DNA of 64,000 nucleotides, from NCBI GenBank assembly GCA_005788175.1, contig SXYX01000014.1:151277-215276 (forward strand), in the 5' to 3' direction. The translations under genes and the position numbers were made by a program. The DNA is from Acidobacteriota bacterium (GTDB lineage Bacteria; Acidobacteriota; Holophagae; Holophagales; Holophagaceae). Positions 1 to 11,984 of this stretch are shown one piece after another (positions within the stretch are counted from its first letter, which is position 1; every line of letters begins with the position of its first letter). The notes under the pieces were generated by a model. The model saw nothing but the letters and a program-made list of their open reading frames with translations. It was not told where the DNA came from and made no database searches.

Positions 1-864
1 AACTAGGTCCGGAATGGAAAATTCTGACTCATTCCATTCAAGAATGTCCTTGGTGAGTTTTATTTCCTCAACGCCTAGAGGCTCTCCATGAGCTTTAGAT
101 GTACCCTTTTTATTGGGAGATGGAAATCCAATTTGAGTCTTACAAATGATGAGAACGGGTTTCTTTTGTTGCTGGGCTTCTTTGAAAACCTCATTCAAGC
201 GAACAAGATCTTCTCCGTCTCTTGCTTCGATAACATGCCAACCATACGATTGAAACCGCTGAGAGACATTTTCTTTAAAAGCTAAATCAGTGCTGCCTTC
301 AATAGTAATTTCATTGTCATCCCACAATACAATTAATTTATGAAGACCTAAATGACCCGCGATGCTGGCAGATTCTTGTCCAACACCTTCCATCAAATCA
401 CCATCACTACAAAATGCGTAGGTAAAGTGATCTACAACTTTAAATCCGGGTTGATTAAATTTTTCAGATAGATATCGCTCGGCCATGGCGAGTCCTACCG
501 CATTTCCAAGACCTTGGCCGAGGGGACCAGTTGTTACTTCAACACCTGGCGTATATCCTACTTCAGGGTGGCCGGGAGTCTTAGAGTCTAATTGACGAAA
601 ATTTTTAAGATCCTCAATCGATAGGTCATAACCTGATAAAAAAAGGAGTGAATAAATCAACATAGAAGCATGGCCACAACTCAAAACAAAACGATCACGA
701 TCCATCCAATTGGGATTCCCTGGATTATGTTTAAGGAAATGGTGCCATAAAATATAGGCTGCTGGAGCTAGTGCCATCGGAGTCCCAGGATGGCCAGAGT
801 TTGCGCGTTGTACAGCGTCCATTGATAAGACGCGAATGGCATCAATACTTTTTTTCTCAATCAT
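1..864 (-). CDS. tkt: Transketolase, N-terminal part (gene runs off the left edge)
   Basis: Minus-strand translation from ATG at 862-864: [48 protein letters not shown]... [16 protein letters not shown]... [22 protein letters not shown]-binding transketolase motifs. Confidence 0.95.
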   Translation of the reverse strand, partial: MIEKKSIDAIRVLSMDAVQRANSGHPGTPMALAPAAYILWHHFLKHNPGNPNWMDRDRFVLSCGHASMLIYSLLFLSGYDLSIEDLKNFRQLDSKTPGHPEVGYTPGVEVTTGPLGQGLGNAVGLAMAERYLSEKFNQPGFKVVDHFTYAFCSDGDLMEGVGQESASIAGHLGLHKLIVLWDDNEITIEGSTDLAFKENVSQRFQSYGWHVIEARDGEDLVRLNEVFKEAQQQKKPVLIICKTQIGFPSPNKKGTSKAHGEPLGVEEIKLTKDILEWNESEFSIPDLV

Positions 865-869
865 AAATA

Positions 870-2480
870 TTAATTTCCTGAATGAATACTCGCTTGTATG
901 AATGAAGTAAAGAGTGGGTGAGGATGTAGTGGTTTAGATTTAAATTCTGGATGAAACTGACAGGCTATAAAATGGGGGTGATTCGAAAGTTCAATCATCT
1001 CAATAAAGATGCCATCTGGGCTAATCCCAGAAAAACATAATCCGGCTGATTCAAACTGAGCCTTATAAGCATGATTAAATTCATAGCGATGACGATGGCG
1101 TTCACTGATTTCCAAGGACTGATATGCCTCATGAGCTTTAGTACCTTGGGTGAGTGAACAAGGGTAAGCACCTAAACGCATCGTTCCACCCATTTCTTCA
1201 ACGCCAACTAAATCTCGTAGTTTAAAAATGATTTTGTCCTCGGCATGTTCGTTGAATTCAGTACTATCAGCTTTAGTAAGATTCAAAACATTTCTGGCAA
1301 ATTCTATACAAGCCATTTGGAGGCCTAAACAAATACCAAAGAATGGGATTTTATTTTCTCGTGCGTATTGGATGGCACGAATCATTCCTCGAGTCCCTCG
1401 GATGCCGAAGCCTCCTGGCACTAAAATCCCATCTGAATTGACTAATAATTTTTGGTGGTCATCTTTTTCTAGCTGTTCTGCCTCAACCCATCGTAGTTGA
1501 ACATCGGCAGCATAACTATATCCCGCATGATAGAGACTTTCGATAAGACTCTTGTAGCTCTCTTTGAATTCAACATATTTTCCAACGATAGTGATGATAA
1601 CTGTTCTACTAGGATTATGAATACGATCGATTAGGTTTTTCCATGGAGTTAAATCTGGCTCACAACTTGTTAATCCCAGGAGTTCAGATATTTTTTGATG
1701 AATATTTTGTTGATGGAAATTAATTGGAACTTCATAAATAGAAGATACATCTTGTGCACTGAAAACAGCATCTTTGGTCACAGAACAAAATAAAGCAATC
1801 TTTTCTCGAAGATCATCTGGAAGAATCATATCGCCTCGACAGAGGAGAATATCAGGATGAAGACCAAGCGTTCGTAGTTCTCTTACGCTATGTTGTGTAG
1901 GTTTTGATTTTAGCTCACCAGCTGTTTTAATGTATGGAACATAGGTTAAATGAATATTTATTGCATTAGGTTTCCCTTTTTCATCTGATCCAATATCAAG
2001 ACGAAATTGACGAACTGCTTCAAGAAAGGGCTGGCTTTCGATATCACCAACGGTCCCTCCAATTTCAACAATGACAATATCTATATCTTTTGACACAGAA
2101 TGTATAGAATCTTTGATTTCATTCGTGACATGAGGAATAACTTGAACCGTTTTACCAAGATAGTCCCCTCTTCGTTCTTTATTAAGGACATTGTTATAAA
2201 CCCGACCAGCCGTCCACGTATGATTTTTTGTTGTCTGACTAGACGTAAAACGTTCATAGTGTCCTAGATCAAGATCCGTCTCAGCTCCATCATCTGTTAC
2301 AAATACTTCTCCATGTTGGAAAGGAGACATCGTTCCAGGATCGATATTTAAATATGGATCCATTTTCATGAGTGTAACTTTTAATCCTTTGGCTTCGAGA
2401 AGAGCTCCAATACTAGCAGAGGCAATTCCCTTTCCTAGGCTGCTGAGCACGCCACCAGTCACAAAAATATATTTAGCCAT
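870..2480 (-). CDS. pyrG: CTP synthase
   Basis: [32 protein letters not shown], glutamine amidotransferase domain [16 protein letters not shown]; start set at MAKY with AGGAG upstream rather than the longer ORF start at 2510. Confidence 0.97.
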   Translation of the reverse strand: MAKYIFVTGGVLSSLGKGIASASIGALLEAKGLKVTLMKMDPYLNIDPGTMSPFQHGEVFVTDDGAETDLDLGHYERFTSSQTTKNHTWTAGRVYNNVLNKERRGDYLGKTVQVIPHVTNEIKDSIHSVSKDIDIVIVEIGGTVGDIESQPFLEAVRQFRLDIGSDEKGKPNAINIHLTYVPYIKTAGELKSKPTQHSVRELRTLGLHPDILLCRGDMILPDDLREKIALFCSVTKDAVFSAQDVSSIYEVPINFHQQNIHQKISELLGLTSCEPDLTPWKNLIDRIHNPSRTVIITIVGKYVEFKESYKSLIESLYHAGYSYAADVQLRWVEAEQLEKDDHQKLLVNSDGILVPGGFGIRGTRGMIRAIQYARENKIPFFGICLGLQMACIEFARNVLNLTKADSTEFNEHAEDKIIFKLRDLVGVEEMGGTMRLGAYPCSLTQGTKAHEAYQSLEISERHRHRYEFNHAYKAQFESAGLCFSGISPDGIFIEMIELSNHPHFIACQFHPEFKSKPLHPHPLFTSFIQASIHSGN

Positions 2481-2490
2481 AGAAACTCCT

Positions 2491-4281
2491 CTACATTTCT
2501 GATGGGGCATGAATCCCCAGCCATCTTAAACCTTGGTTAATCACTCGAGCCGTTGCCAAACACAATAAAAGACGTGATTGTTTAATGGATTCAGATTGAT
2601 CGATATTGAGAATGGGCGAATCATTATAAAAAGCGCTGAACGATTTGGAAATAACCAGCAGTTGCCGCGCTAAGGATGTAGGAGATTGGCTGATCGCCGA
2701 AGCTTTAATCGCTAGTTCTAAACCATTTAATTCAAAAATCAAGTTTTGTGCTGAAGCGTGGTCAAGGCCCTCTAGTTTCTTTGGAACTTCGACGGATTCA
2801 TAATAAAGTCGTCCAAAATCCTCAACTCTAGGTATGGCCCATTCGGTCCAAGAGCCTGTAGCGCGTCTAAAAATTGAACAAATGCGGGCGTGAGCATATT
2901 GCACATAGGGTCCCGTATCGCCTTCAAAGGCTAAGATTTTATCCCACTCAAAAGTTATTGAAGTATTACGATCATTGAAAACATTAGCAAAGAATACAGC
3001 ACCTACTCCAAGCATTTCGGAAATTGCTGATTGATTATGAAGAGTTGGATTTTTAATACTAATAATTTTCTGAATACGATCCCGAGCTTCATTGAGAACA
3101 TCTTCAAGAAAGATGACATTACCTTTTCGGGTGCTCATTTTACCTTCTGGCAACGTAATGAGACCAAAAGGCACATGTGTTTGCTTATCTTTAAACCATG
3201 GATCAAGTTTATTGAGAATGGCAAATACTTGCTGAAAGTGAAAATTCTGCTCAGAGCCTGCTACATAAAAGCATCGAATATAATTCCATTTTTTCCTTCT
3301 AAATAAGGCAGCGGCAAGATCTCGTGAAGCGTAAATGCTTGTACCATCCCCTTTTTGTATTAGGCATGGGATTTCGAAGCCTTCATCTGATAAATCAACG
3401 ATCTTTGAACCACCGTCTCCTTCGCTTAATAGACCTCGCGACGTTAATGCATTCAAAACATCAGGGATTTGATCTTCATAGAAAGCTTCGCCATATTCAA
3501 GGGACTCAAAAGTAACACCCAGTCGATCGTAAATTCGATTAAATTCTATCAAAGACAAATCTCTAAACTTTTTCCAAAGCCTGCGTGCCTCGGGATCTTT
3601 GCTTTCGAGTTTTTTGAACCAAGCTCGACCCATTTCTCTGAGCGATACATCTTGCTCTTCTTTTTTATGAAAACGAATATAAAGTTGCAAAAGTCTATGC
3701 AGTGGAGTGATGGACTCCGAAGTACTTTCTGCGGCCCAAGGAAAGCTATCTTTCAGATCTGGGTTACTATCCTTCGCCCACAAATCATATGCAGCCAATA
3801 ATGTTCCGAACTGAGTCCCCCAATCACCAAGGTGATTGAGACGAATTACATCATAGCCCTCATAAGCGTAGATATTTGCTAAAGCATGCCCCAACATTGT
3901 GCTTCGAACATGTCCGATCGTAAATAATTTAGCAATATTAGGTGAACTATACTCCACTATAATTGAAGCATTCTTTTTTTCCTGTGAAGGAATCGGATAA
4001 TTCCCTAAAATGCTTGATAATGTTTCTTTCGTGCGAATTGATTCAGATAATCGAAGATTGAGATATGGTCCGACTGCTTCAATAGTGGCATCGGGGATAT
4101 TGATTTTAGACACCAGGGAAGACGCCAAGGCTTGAGGACTCATGCCCATGGATTTGGATGCTTTGAAACATGGAAAAGCAAGATCACCTTTCTGATAATC
4201 TTTTGGGCGCTCTAAGGCAACTTCTTGGGACGGCATAGCGAGCCCTAATTGCTCTGCAAAAGCCTTCTTAAATCCTTGCAC
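2491..4281 (-). CDS. argS: Arginyl-tRNA synthetase
   Basis: SSPNIAKLFTIGHVRSTMLGHALANIYAYEGYDVIRLNHLGDWGTQFG; KMSTRKG signature; C-terminal anticodon-binding domain. Confidence 0.96.
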   Translation of the reverse strand: MQGFKKAFAEQLGLAMPSQEVALERPKDYQKGDLAFPCFKASKSMGMSPQALASSLVSKINIPDATIEAVGPYLNLRLSESIRTKETLSSILGNYPIPSQEKKNASIIVEYSSPNIAKLFTIGHVRSTMLGHALANIYAYEGYDVIRLNHLGDWGTQFGTLLAAYDLWAKDSNPDLKDSFPWAAESTSESITPLHRLLQLYIRFHKKEEQDVSLREMGRAWFKKLESKDPEARRLWKKFRDLSLIEFNRIYDRLGVTFESLEYGEAFYEDQIPDVLNALTSRGLLSEGDGGSKIVDLSDEGFEIPCLIQKGDGTSIYASRDLAAALFRRKKWNYIRCFYVAGSEQNFHFQQVFAILNKLDPWFKDKQTHVPFGLITLPEGKMSTRKGNVIFLEDVLNEARDRIQKIISIKNPTLHNQSAISEMLGVGAVFFANVFNDRNTSITFEWDKILAFEGDTGPYVQYAHARICSIFRRATGSWTEWAIPRVEDFGRLYYESVEVPKKLEGLDHASAQNLIFELNGLELAIKASAISQSPTSLARQLLVISKSFSAFYNDSPILNIDQSESIKQSRLLLCLATARVINQGLRWLGIHAPSEM

Positions 4282-4460
4282 GCATTGCCCCCTGTGATCA
4301 CTGTGGAGGTCAATCGCCTCCCTTTAGAATGCCCTATTTACAATCTTTCTTAAAGTCCCTAATAGGGTGGCTAATGCGAAATAGTATTAATCGAGGCCTA
4401 TTCATAGGTTAGGATTAAATTTCGGTATAAATTCCCTTCAGCCTACTCCTTGGAGACCCT

Positions 4461-4724
4461 ATGGCTAATATAAAATCTGCTGCTAAAAAAGCCCGTCGTG
4501 ATGTAAAAGCCCGACTTCGCAATCGCGGCTCTAGATCTTCCTTAAAAACCCAACTGAAGTCTTTTGATGCTCTAATACTTTCTGGCAATCGTGCTGAAGC
4601 GCTTAAGCTTTTGCCCGCTATTTTTGGACTGGTGGATAGAGCTCAAAAAACAGGTCTAATACATAAGAATGCAGCCAACCGAAAAAAATCCCGTTTGAGT
4701 ATTAAGGTCAAAAAGCTCAAATAA
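4461..4724 (+). CDS. rpsT: 30S ribosomal protein S20
   Basis: MANIKSAAKKARRDVKARLRNRGSRSSLKTQLKSFDAL; 87 aa basic protein, S20 pattern. Confidence 0.93.
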   Translation: MANIKSAAKKARRDVKARLRNRGSRSSLKTQLKSFDALILSGNRAEALKLLPAIFGLVDRAQKTGLIHKNAANRKKSRLSIKVKKLK

Positions 4725-4729
4725 AATTC

Positions 4730-5707
4730 TTACCAACCAAGAATATGAGCAAATATAAGTGGGGCGACAATTGTTGCATCACTTTCAATGATGTACTTGG
4801 GCGTTTTGGGTCCAAGCTTACCCCACGTTATCTTTTCATTGGGGGTCGCACCCGAATAGGATCCATAGCTTGTTGTACTGTCACTAATTTGACAGAAGTA
4901 TCCCCATAATTTCGCCTTGATTTTCAGATCTTGATGCAACATAGGAACCACGCAGATAGGAAAGTCTCCAGCAATTCCTCCTCCGATTTGAAACATGCCT
5001 AAGGTATGGCGTCGAGTAACTTCCTGATAGTGTTTGGCAAGCCAAGTCATGTATTGAATACCCGTTTTAACAGTATGTACATTCTTAACCTCTCCTCTAT
5101 AAACAGCTGCAGCATACATATTACCAAGCGTGCTGTCCTCCCAACCCGGAACAATAATGGGGATATTTTTTTCGGCAGCAGCTATCATCCAAGAGTCCTT
5201 AGGATTAATTTGATAGTATTTTTTGAGTAAACCTTTCTCGAGTATTCTCATGAAGAATTCATGAGGGAAATAACTTTCACCTGACCGATCAGCCGTTGTC
5301 CATTCCTTTAGCATAACTTTTTCGATTCGTCGCATCGCTTCAGCTTCAGGAATACATGTGTCAGTAACTCGATTCATATGGCGACGATAAAGTTTTTCCT
5401 CATCGGCAGGCGTTAGTTCGCGGTAGTTCGGCACTCGTACATAATGATCATGCGCTACTAAATTGAAGATATCTTCCTCAAGATTTGCACCTGTACATAC
5501 AATGAGATGGATTTTATCCTTTCGAATCATCTCAGCGAGCGAGCGTCCAAGCTCTGCTGTGCTCATGGCACCTGCCAAAGTCATCATCATTTTCCCATCA
5601 CGCTTCAAAAAATCGTTATAGCCCTCGGCAGCATCAACAAGAGCTGCTGCATTGAAGTGTCGAAAGTGGTATTCGATGAATTTCCCTATGGGTCCTTTTT
5701 TTCTCAT
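4730..5707 (-). CDS. Deoxyhypusine synthase-like family protein (bacterial DHS/homospermidine-synthase-like)
   Basis: MMMTLAGAMSTAELGRSLAEMIRKDKIHLIVCTGANLEEDIFNLVAHDHY; FQIGGGIAGDF; SGATPNEKITWGKL with the conserved WGK catalytic-lysine motif. Confidence 0.85.
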   Translation of the reverse strand: MRKKGPIGKFIEYHFRHFNAAALVDAAEGYNDFLKRDGKMMMTLAGAMSTAELGRSLAEMIRKDKIHLIVCTGANLEEDIFNLVAHDHYVRVPNYRELTPADEEKLYRRHMNRVTDTCIPEAEAMRRIEKVMLKEWTTADRSGESYFPHEFFMRILEKGLLKKYYQINPKDSWMIAAAEKNIPIIVPGWEDSTLGNMYAAAVYRGEVKNVHTVKTGIQYMTWLAKHYQEVTRRHTLGMFQIGGGIAGDFPICVVPMLHQDLKIKAKLWGYFCQISDSTTSYGSYSGATPNEKITWGKLGPKTPKYIIESDATIVAPLIFAHILGW

Positions 5708-5735
5708 ATCAAATTACCTCTCATCGCAATATAAA

Positions 5736-6098
5736 CTAACTCGTTCTTCCATAATCATCTTCTATGCGCTCGATATCACGCTCATCAAAGGTTCCAAAAC
5801 TGATTTCGAGGATCCTGACAGGATGTAGATGGCTCTCAGGGCAACTCAAACGATGCAACGAACCGAGAGGAAGCCAAAGGGAGTCACCGATTGAGGGTCG
5901 ATGGAGTTGCCCATCAATTTCGATAATAGCTCCTGCATCTAGTGCGACCCACATCTCATTGCGGTGTTCATGTTTTTGCAAACTAAGTTGATGTCCCGGA
6001 TTACAAGTTAGGATTTTCACAGTACTTTTTTCATTCAAACTATATTGATCGAAACTACCCCATGGCTTATCTACATGTAAGGATTTAGGCTGGTCCAT
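5736..6098 (-). CDS. Cupin-domain mannose-6-phosphate isomerase / mannose-1-P guanylyltransferase C-terminal-like protein
   Basis: DKPWGSFDQYSLNEKSTVKILTCNPGHQLSLQKHEHRNEMWVALDAGAIIEIDGQLHRPSIGDSLWLPLGSLHRL; type II PMI cupin. Confidence 0.9.
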   Translation of the reverse strand: MDQPKSLHVDKPWGSFDQYSLNEKSTVKILTCNPGHQLSLQKHEHRNEMWVALDAGAIIEIDGQLHRPSIGDSLWLPLGSLHRLSCPESHLHPVRILEISFGTFDERDIERIEDDYGRTS

Positions 6099-6121
6099 TA
6101 AAAAACCTCTTGTATCTTAAT

Positions 6122-7186
6122 CTAAAGTAAATTGACTTGATCTTGTTGCTTTAGTTTTTCAACAACCTCTTTAACAGATTGAGTCTGATCTTTATGGCAA
6201 ATCAATAATGCATCTTGACTGTCAACTATAATCAGATCTTCAACACCCACTAAAGCCACCAAGCGATCTGTACCAAAGACAGTTGTATTAGAACTGTTAA
6301 GGAACAGGGTCGAACCTTCAGATCCGTTTCCCTCACCGTCTTTTGGCACAAACGAACTTGCAGCTTCCCATGAACCAACATCTGACCAGGGAAATTGAGC
6401 GACTAGAACAGAAACACTTGAGGATTTTTCAATAACTTGAATATCAATGGGCTCTGCTTTAATTTGACTATAAATTCTATTTAATTTTACAATATTACTC
6501 CCGTCCTTTTTCCATTCATCTAAGAGTTTTAGCCCTGAGGGAGAATGTTCAAGAAATGCTGTGCGTAGGGTCTTGAAAGACCAGACAAATATGCCAGCAT
6601 TCCATAACTGGTGAGGATCTTTGAGATATTCTATCGCTTGTTCGAGCAATGGCTTTTCTCTGAACGACTTTACTTTAGAAATTCCTTGAGTATTCTCGGC
6701 TTCAATATATCCATATCCTGTTTCGGGATGGGTAGGATGGACTCCAAAGACTACGATGTTGTCTGTGGTATCGGCATGACTCACTGCAGTATGAATATTT
6801 TTGTGAAAGATCTCAGTATCGCCAATCCAGTGATCAGCGCTTAATACAACCATAATTCCTTCGGATGCGCGCGACTCAAGCATAGTCAACGCTAAAGCTA
6901 GGCAGGGGCCGGTATTACGCCCTTGAGGTTCGACTAAGATATTGTCGACTGGAAGGTTGGGAAGGGTTTTTTTTGTTGTAGGTACCAGATCTTCAGTTGT
7001 AATGACATAGATATGATCGAGGTCAACTAAACCGTTAATTCTATTCACCGTGGTCTTCAGTAAACTTTCCGACCCGACAATATTTATAAATTGCTTGGGC
7101 TCTTGACGTCTCGATCGAGGCCAAAAGCGTGTGCCTCGGCCGCCAGCCATAATCACAACGAAAACGTTCGAACTTAGTGAGGACAT
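6122..7186 (-). CDS. manC: Mannose-1-phosphate guanylyltransferase
   Basis: VVIMAGGRGTRFWPRSRRQEPKQFINIVG; NAGIFVWSFKTL; IDIQVIEKSSSVSVLVAQFPWSDVGSWEA. Confidence 0.93.
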   Translation of the reverse strand: MSSLSSNVFVVIMAGGRGTRFWPRSRRQEPKQFINIVGSESLLKTTVNRINGLVDLDHIYVITTEDLVPTTKKTLPNLPVDNILVEPQGRNTGPCLALALTMLESRASEGIMVVLSADHWIGDTEIFHKNIHTAVSHADTTDNIVVFGVHPTHPETGYGYIEAENTQGISKVKSFREKPLLEQAIEYLKDPHQLWNAGIFVWSFKTLRTAFLEHSPSGLKLLDEWKKDGSNIVKLNRIYSQIKAEPIDIQVIEKSSSVSVLVAQFPWSDVGSWEAASSFVPKDGEGNGSEGSTLFLNSSNTTVFGTDRLVALVGVEDLIIVDSQDALLICHKDQTQSVKEVVEKLKQQDQVNLL

Positions 7187-7197
7187 AAATGCGCGAG

Positions 7198-7470
7198 TTA
7201 TCTCGCTACCTTAGCCTTTGGTTGGGGTGGTGATTTCTTTGAGATAGTTGATTTCTTAGTCGGCCTTTTTTTTCTATTTTGAGTGACCCGTGCTTTGCGA
7301 CGGAGGTCTTTGGGACTTGTTTTAATGGTTGGTAATGGAGGGGGTTCTAGAATGGCCCTCGGAATTGGCGGTAGATCTTTATAGTTCGATGAATTGATTA
7401 CTGGATCCTGCCCAAATAAAAGGCTGGTCATTAGGCAACCAACAAGGGAGATTGTAGTTATTTTCTTCAT
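7198..7470 (-). CDS. Small exported, very basic, Pro/Lys/Arg-rich protein of unknown function
   Basis: Signal peptide MKKITTISLVGCLMTSLLFGQ followed by a ~70-aa Pro/Lys/Arg-rich tail; 11 nt upstream of manC on the same strand. Confidence 0.7.
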   Translation of the reverse strand: MKKITTISLVGCLMTSLLFGQDPVINSSNYKDLPPIPRAILEPPPLPTIKTSPKDLRRKARVTQNRKKRPTKKSTISKKSPPQPKAKVAR

Positions 7471-7643
7471 ACTCTAAAGATATCAACATTAATAAAAGCA
7501 AAGAAGTATTGCTTTACTTAGGGTGATTTTGTTGGTTCAAGAAGGGGGCGATCGACCATATCTTGGACATCAATACAGTCTAGAGAGGTCGGCTTTGTTT
7601 GGAGTAAACTGAGGCTCAACACATAGTTAGTCATGGAGCATAA

Positions 7644-9458
<1,815 letters not shown>

Positions 9459-9461
9459 TTC

Positions 9462-9920
9462 GTGAATGATATAGAACAAGATTCGATTGATGATTTCTTT
9501 ATTAGTGTACGTGCCCATATCAAAAATTCATCAGATAGAGATCGGGCAATCCGAGTCGTTGAGGCATGGAGAGCTGCCTGGGTAGGCAAGAATAAGAGTA
9601 TTAGTGCCACGCACTCGGGGCATGGAAGTTTTCTCCATTTCAATTTATTTCTGAGTAATCAGTGGTGTCACGCTTTTGCTTTTAGATCTATACCTCGTCA
9701 AGGTATGAGCTTGCGTGGTCCAGACCCTGATCGGATGAGGCGTTCACACAAGATGAAGGCAAATCCTCTAAACAGAGCGTCTCTAGATCAGCTTTTTGAG
9801 GACTGGAGTCAGTATCCCGAGGGGCGACCTGCAGGTAATGCAATCGAGTTTTTCATCGATGAAACCCCAGATACAACATGGTCTGCGTGCCTTGAGGCTG
9901 TTCGGGTAAGACTTGGTTAA
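9462..9920 (+). CDS. Hypothetical protein, likely cotranscribed with thiC
   Basis: 152-aa ORF with GTG start 3 nt after the thiC stop; no family recognised. Confidence 0.6.
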   Translation: MNDIEQDSIDDFFISVRAHIKNSSDRDRAIRVVEAWRAAWVGKNKSISATHSGHGSFLHFNLFLSNQWCHAFAFRSIPRQGMSLRGPDPDRMRRSHKMKANPLNRASLDQLFEDWSQYPEGRPAGNAIEFFIDETPDTTWSACLEAVRVRLG

Positions 9921-10912
9921 CCACCTATGCGACTCATCTCAATTCTAGGTTGATGATTCATTTCAGCTCGCAACTCAGAATATCGATCATCTCTTTGTGA
10001 CCATTGTGTAGCCATTAGATCAGTAAGAACATTCAAATCACAAAAGTTTCTTAAAGAACTTTTGAGATCAAGGCCATTAGCAGAAAATAAACAGGTATAA
10101 AAAAATCCGTCGGCAGTCAGTCGACCACGATCGCAGCCACCACAAAAGGCTTCACTGACAGAATTAATAAAACCTACCTTACCTAAACCATCTTCATAAA
10201 TCCATTCTCGAGCAACGTGATTGGTAGGTTGCGGAACAGATCTTAGAGGCCATATTTCATGTATCATTTTTTGAATCTGCTTTCCATAGACAACTTGATC
10301 CTTAGACCACTGATTAGTTTGGCCGACATCCATAAATTCAATAAAGCGTAACCATAATCCCTGAGTTCGTGCAAAATGAACGAGAGGTAATATCTCTTGT
10401 TCATTTATATTTTTTTGAATCACAGCATTAATTTTTATACCTTTAAACCCAATCTGTTGAGCTGCCCTGAGTCCTTCTAGGACCTTCTGAATACTCATGG
10501 CTGTACCTGAGATCTTTTTAAAGAGGGTATCGTCGAGGGTATCTAGACTTACTGTCACGCGATTAAGACCTGCTTGATAGAGGGCTTCGGCTTGTTCCTC
10601 TAACAATAAGCCATTCGTGGTTATGGCAATTTCCTCGATGCCCAAGGATTTAAGGTTCGCAACCAATTGGTAAAGATTCGGACGCAATAGCGGTTCACCA
10701 CCCGTCAATCTTATCTTCCTAACCCCAAGGTTCATGGCGCATTTGACGACAGACTTAATTTCATCAAAGGTTAAAATGTCAGCATGTTTAAGATAAGTAT
10801 AGTTTTTATCAAAAATATCAGCGGGCATACAGTAGGTACACCTTAAATTACAACGATCAAGAACAGAAACTCTCAACGCAGTAATGGGTCGGCCAATTCG
10901 ATCCTGTAGCAT
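9917..10912 (-). CDS. moaA: GTP 3',8-cyclase MoaA
   Basis: RVSVLDRCNLRCTYCMP (CxxxCxxC); KIRLTGGEPLLRPNL; C-terminal Cys cluster and terminal Gly-Gly. Confidence 0.96.
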   Translation of the reverse strand: MLQDRIGRPITALRVSVLDRCNLRCTYCMPADIFDKNYTYLKHADILTFDEIKSVVKCAMNLGVRKIRLTGGEPLLRPNLYQLVANLKSLGIEEIAITTNGLLLEEQAEALYQAGLNRVTVSLDTLDDTLFKKISGTAMSIQKVLEGLRAAQQIGFKGIKINAVIQKNINEQEILPLVHFARTQGLWLRFIEFMDVGQTNQWSKDQVVYGKQIQKMIHEIWPLRSVPQPTNHVAREWIYEDGLGKVGFINSVSEAFCGGCDRGRLTADGFFYTCLFSANGLDLKSSLRNFCDLNVLTDLMATQWSQRDDRYSELRAEMNHQPRIEMSRIGG

Positions 10913-10958
10913 AGAGAATCCTAAAATAAATAGCAGCGTAGCATTATGTAACTTGTTT

Positions 10959-11909
10959 TTAGGGCTTAATAAGACCGATTTCTATTAAACGCTGTATAAG
11001 GAAATCATTTGCGAGAATTGGAGGGTGTTTTTTTACAACACCCTCTCCTAGTAATGAAGAGGGGCAATCTAAAACTACTTCAGGCCTCGGATGGGCAAAG
11101 AAAGGCATAGAATAACGAACCTCATCAGCTGACTTTGGATTTATAACGCGATGAGTAGTACTTGGAATAATACCATTCACATGACGACTTAACATATCGC
11201 CTGCATCAACAACAATTTCACCTTCAAGACCATCTACCGCATGCCATCGACCTTCCCGATCCTGAAGCTCTAGGCCGCTCTCGGTGGCAGCTGGTAGCAA
11301 TGTAATTAAATTAATATCTTCATGGGCTGAGGCACGAACGCCGCCTGGAATAAACTGGTCTTTCAGGGCAGGATAATGAATAAGTCTGAGAATTGAATTT
11401 CCATTAACTACCATATTCGCTAGATGTCGATGAGGAAGACCAAAATATAACTCTAGTGATTCTAGTAACTGCTGAGAACACAATTCAAGGTCGCGATAAA
11501 GGTCCAAAAGGCTTTCTCGAAAACGAGGGGTCTCTTGGGGCCACAAATTCTGGAAATAAATTCTAGAATCGAATCCTTCTGGAGGATTTTCCTGACCGAC
11601 ATGCCAAAATTCTTTTAGATCCGGAATAGGATTATCTTTGGCATGTTCCTGTCCGAAAGAAGTGTAACCTCTTGCTCCGCCGGAGCCTTGGACAATATAC
11701 TGACGCTTGATGGATTTAGGTAAGGCAAAAAAGGTCTTTATGTCCCGATAAGCATTCTCCAGTCGGCTTTGGGTAATGCTGTGGCCAGATACTTTAACAA
11801 AACCCGTATTTTTCAGACTCTTACCCAGTTGCCGAGAAAATGACTGTCGCTCGCTCGAAGAGCCCTCTAGAAATTCTCTTAAATCTACGGTCTGAACAAC
11901 AAAAGCCAA
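10959..11909 (-). CDS. 2-oxoglutarate/Fe(II)-dependent dioxygenase, isopenicillin-N-synthase-like
   Basis: DLREFLEGSSSERQSFSRQLGKSLKNTGFVKVSGH; HED...H facial triad (ASAHEDINLITLL ... STTHRVINP) and RYSMPFFAHP. Confidence 0.9.
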   Translation of the reverse strand: MAFVVQTVDLREFLEGSSSERQSFSRQLGKSLKNTGFVKVSGHSITQSRLENAYRDIKTFFALPKSIKRQYIVQGSGGARGYTSFGQEHAKDNPIPDLKEFWHVGQENPPEGFDSRIYFQNLWPQETPRFRESLLDLYRDLELCSQQLLESLELYFGLPHRHLANMVVNGNSILRLIHYPALKDQFIPGGVRASAHEDINLITLLPAATESGLELQDREGRWHAVDGLEGEIVVDAGDMLSRHVNGIIPSTTHRVINPKSADEVRYSMPFFAHPRPEVVLDCPSSLLGEGVVKKHPPILANDFLIQRLIEIGLIKP

Positions 11910-11984
11910 GTATCGCTCCTTATCCCTCTATGACGAGCAGTAGACTGCTCGTCATTTTAGCGCTACCCCTTCCAGGAGTGGTGA

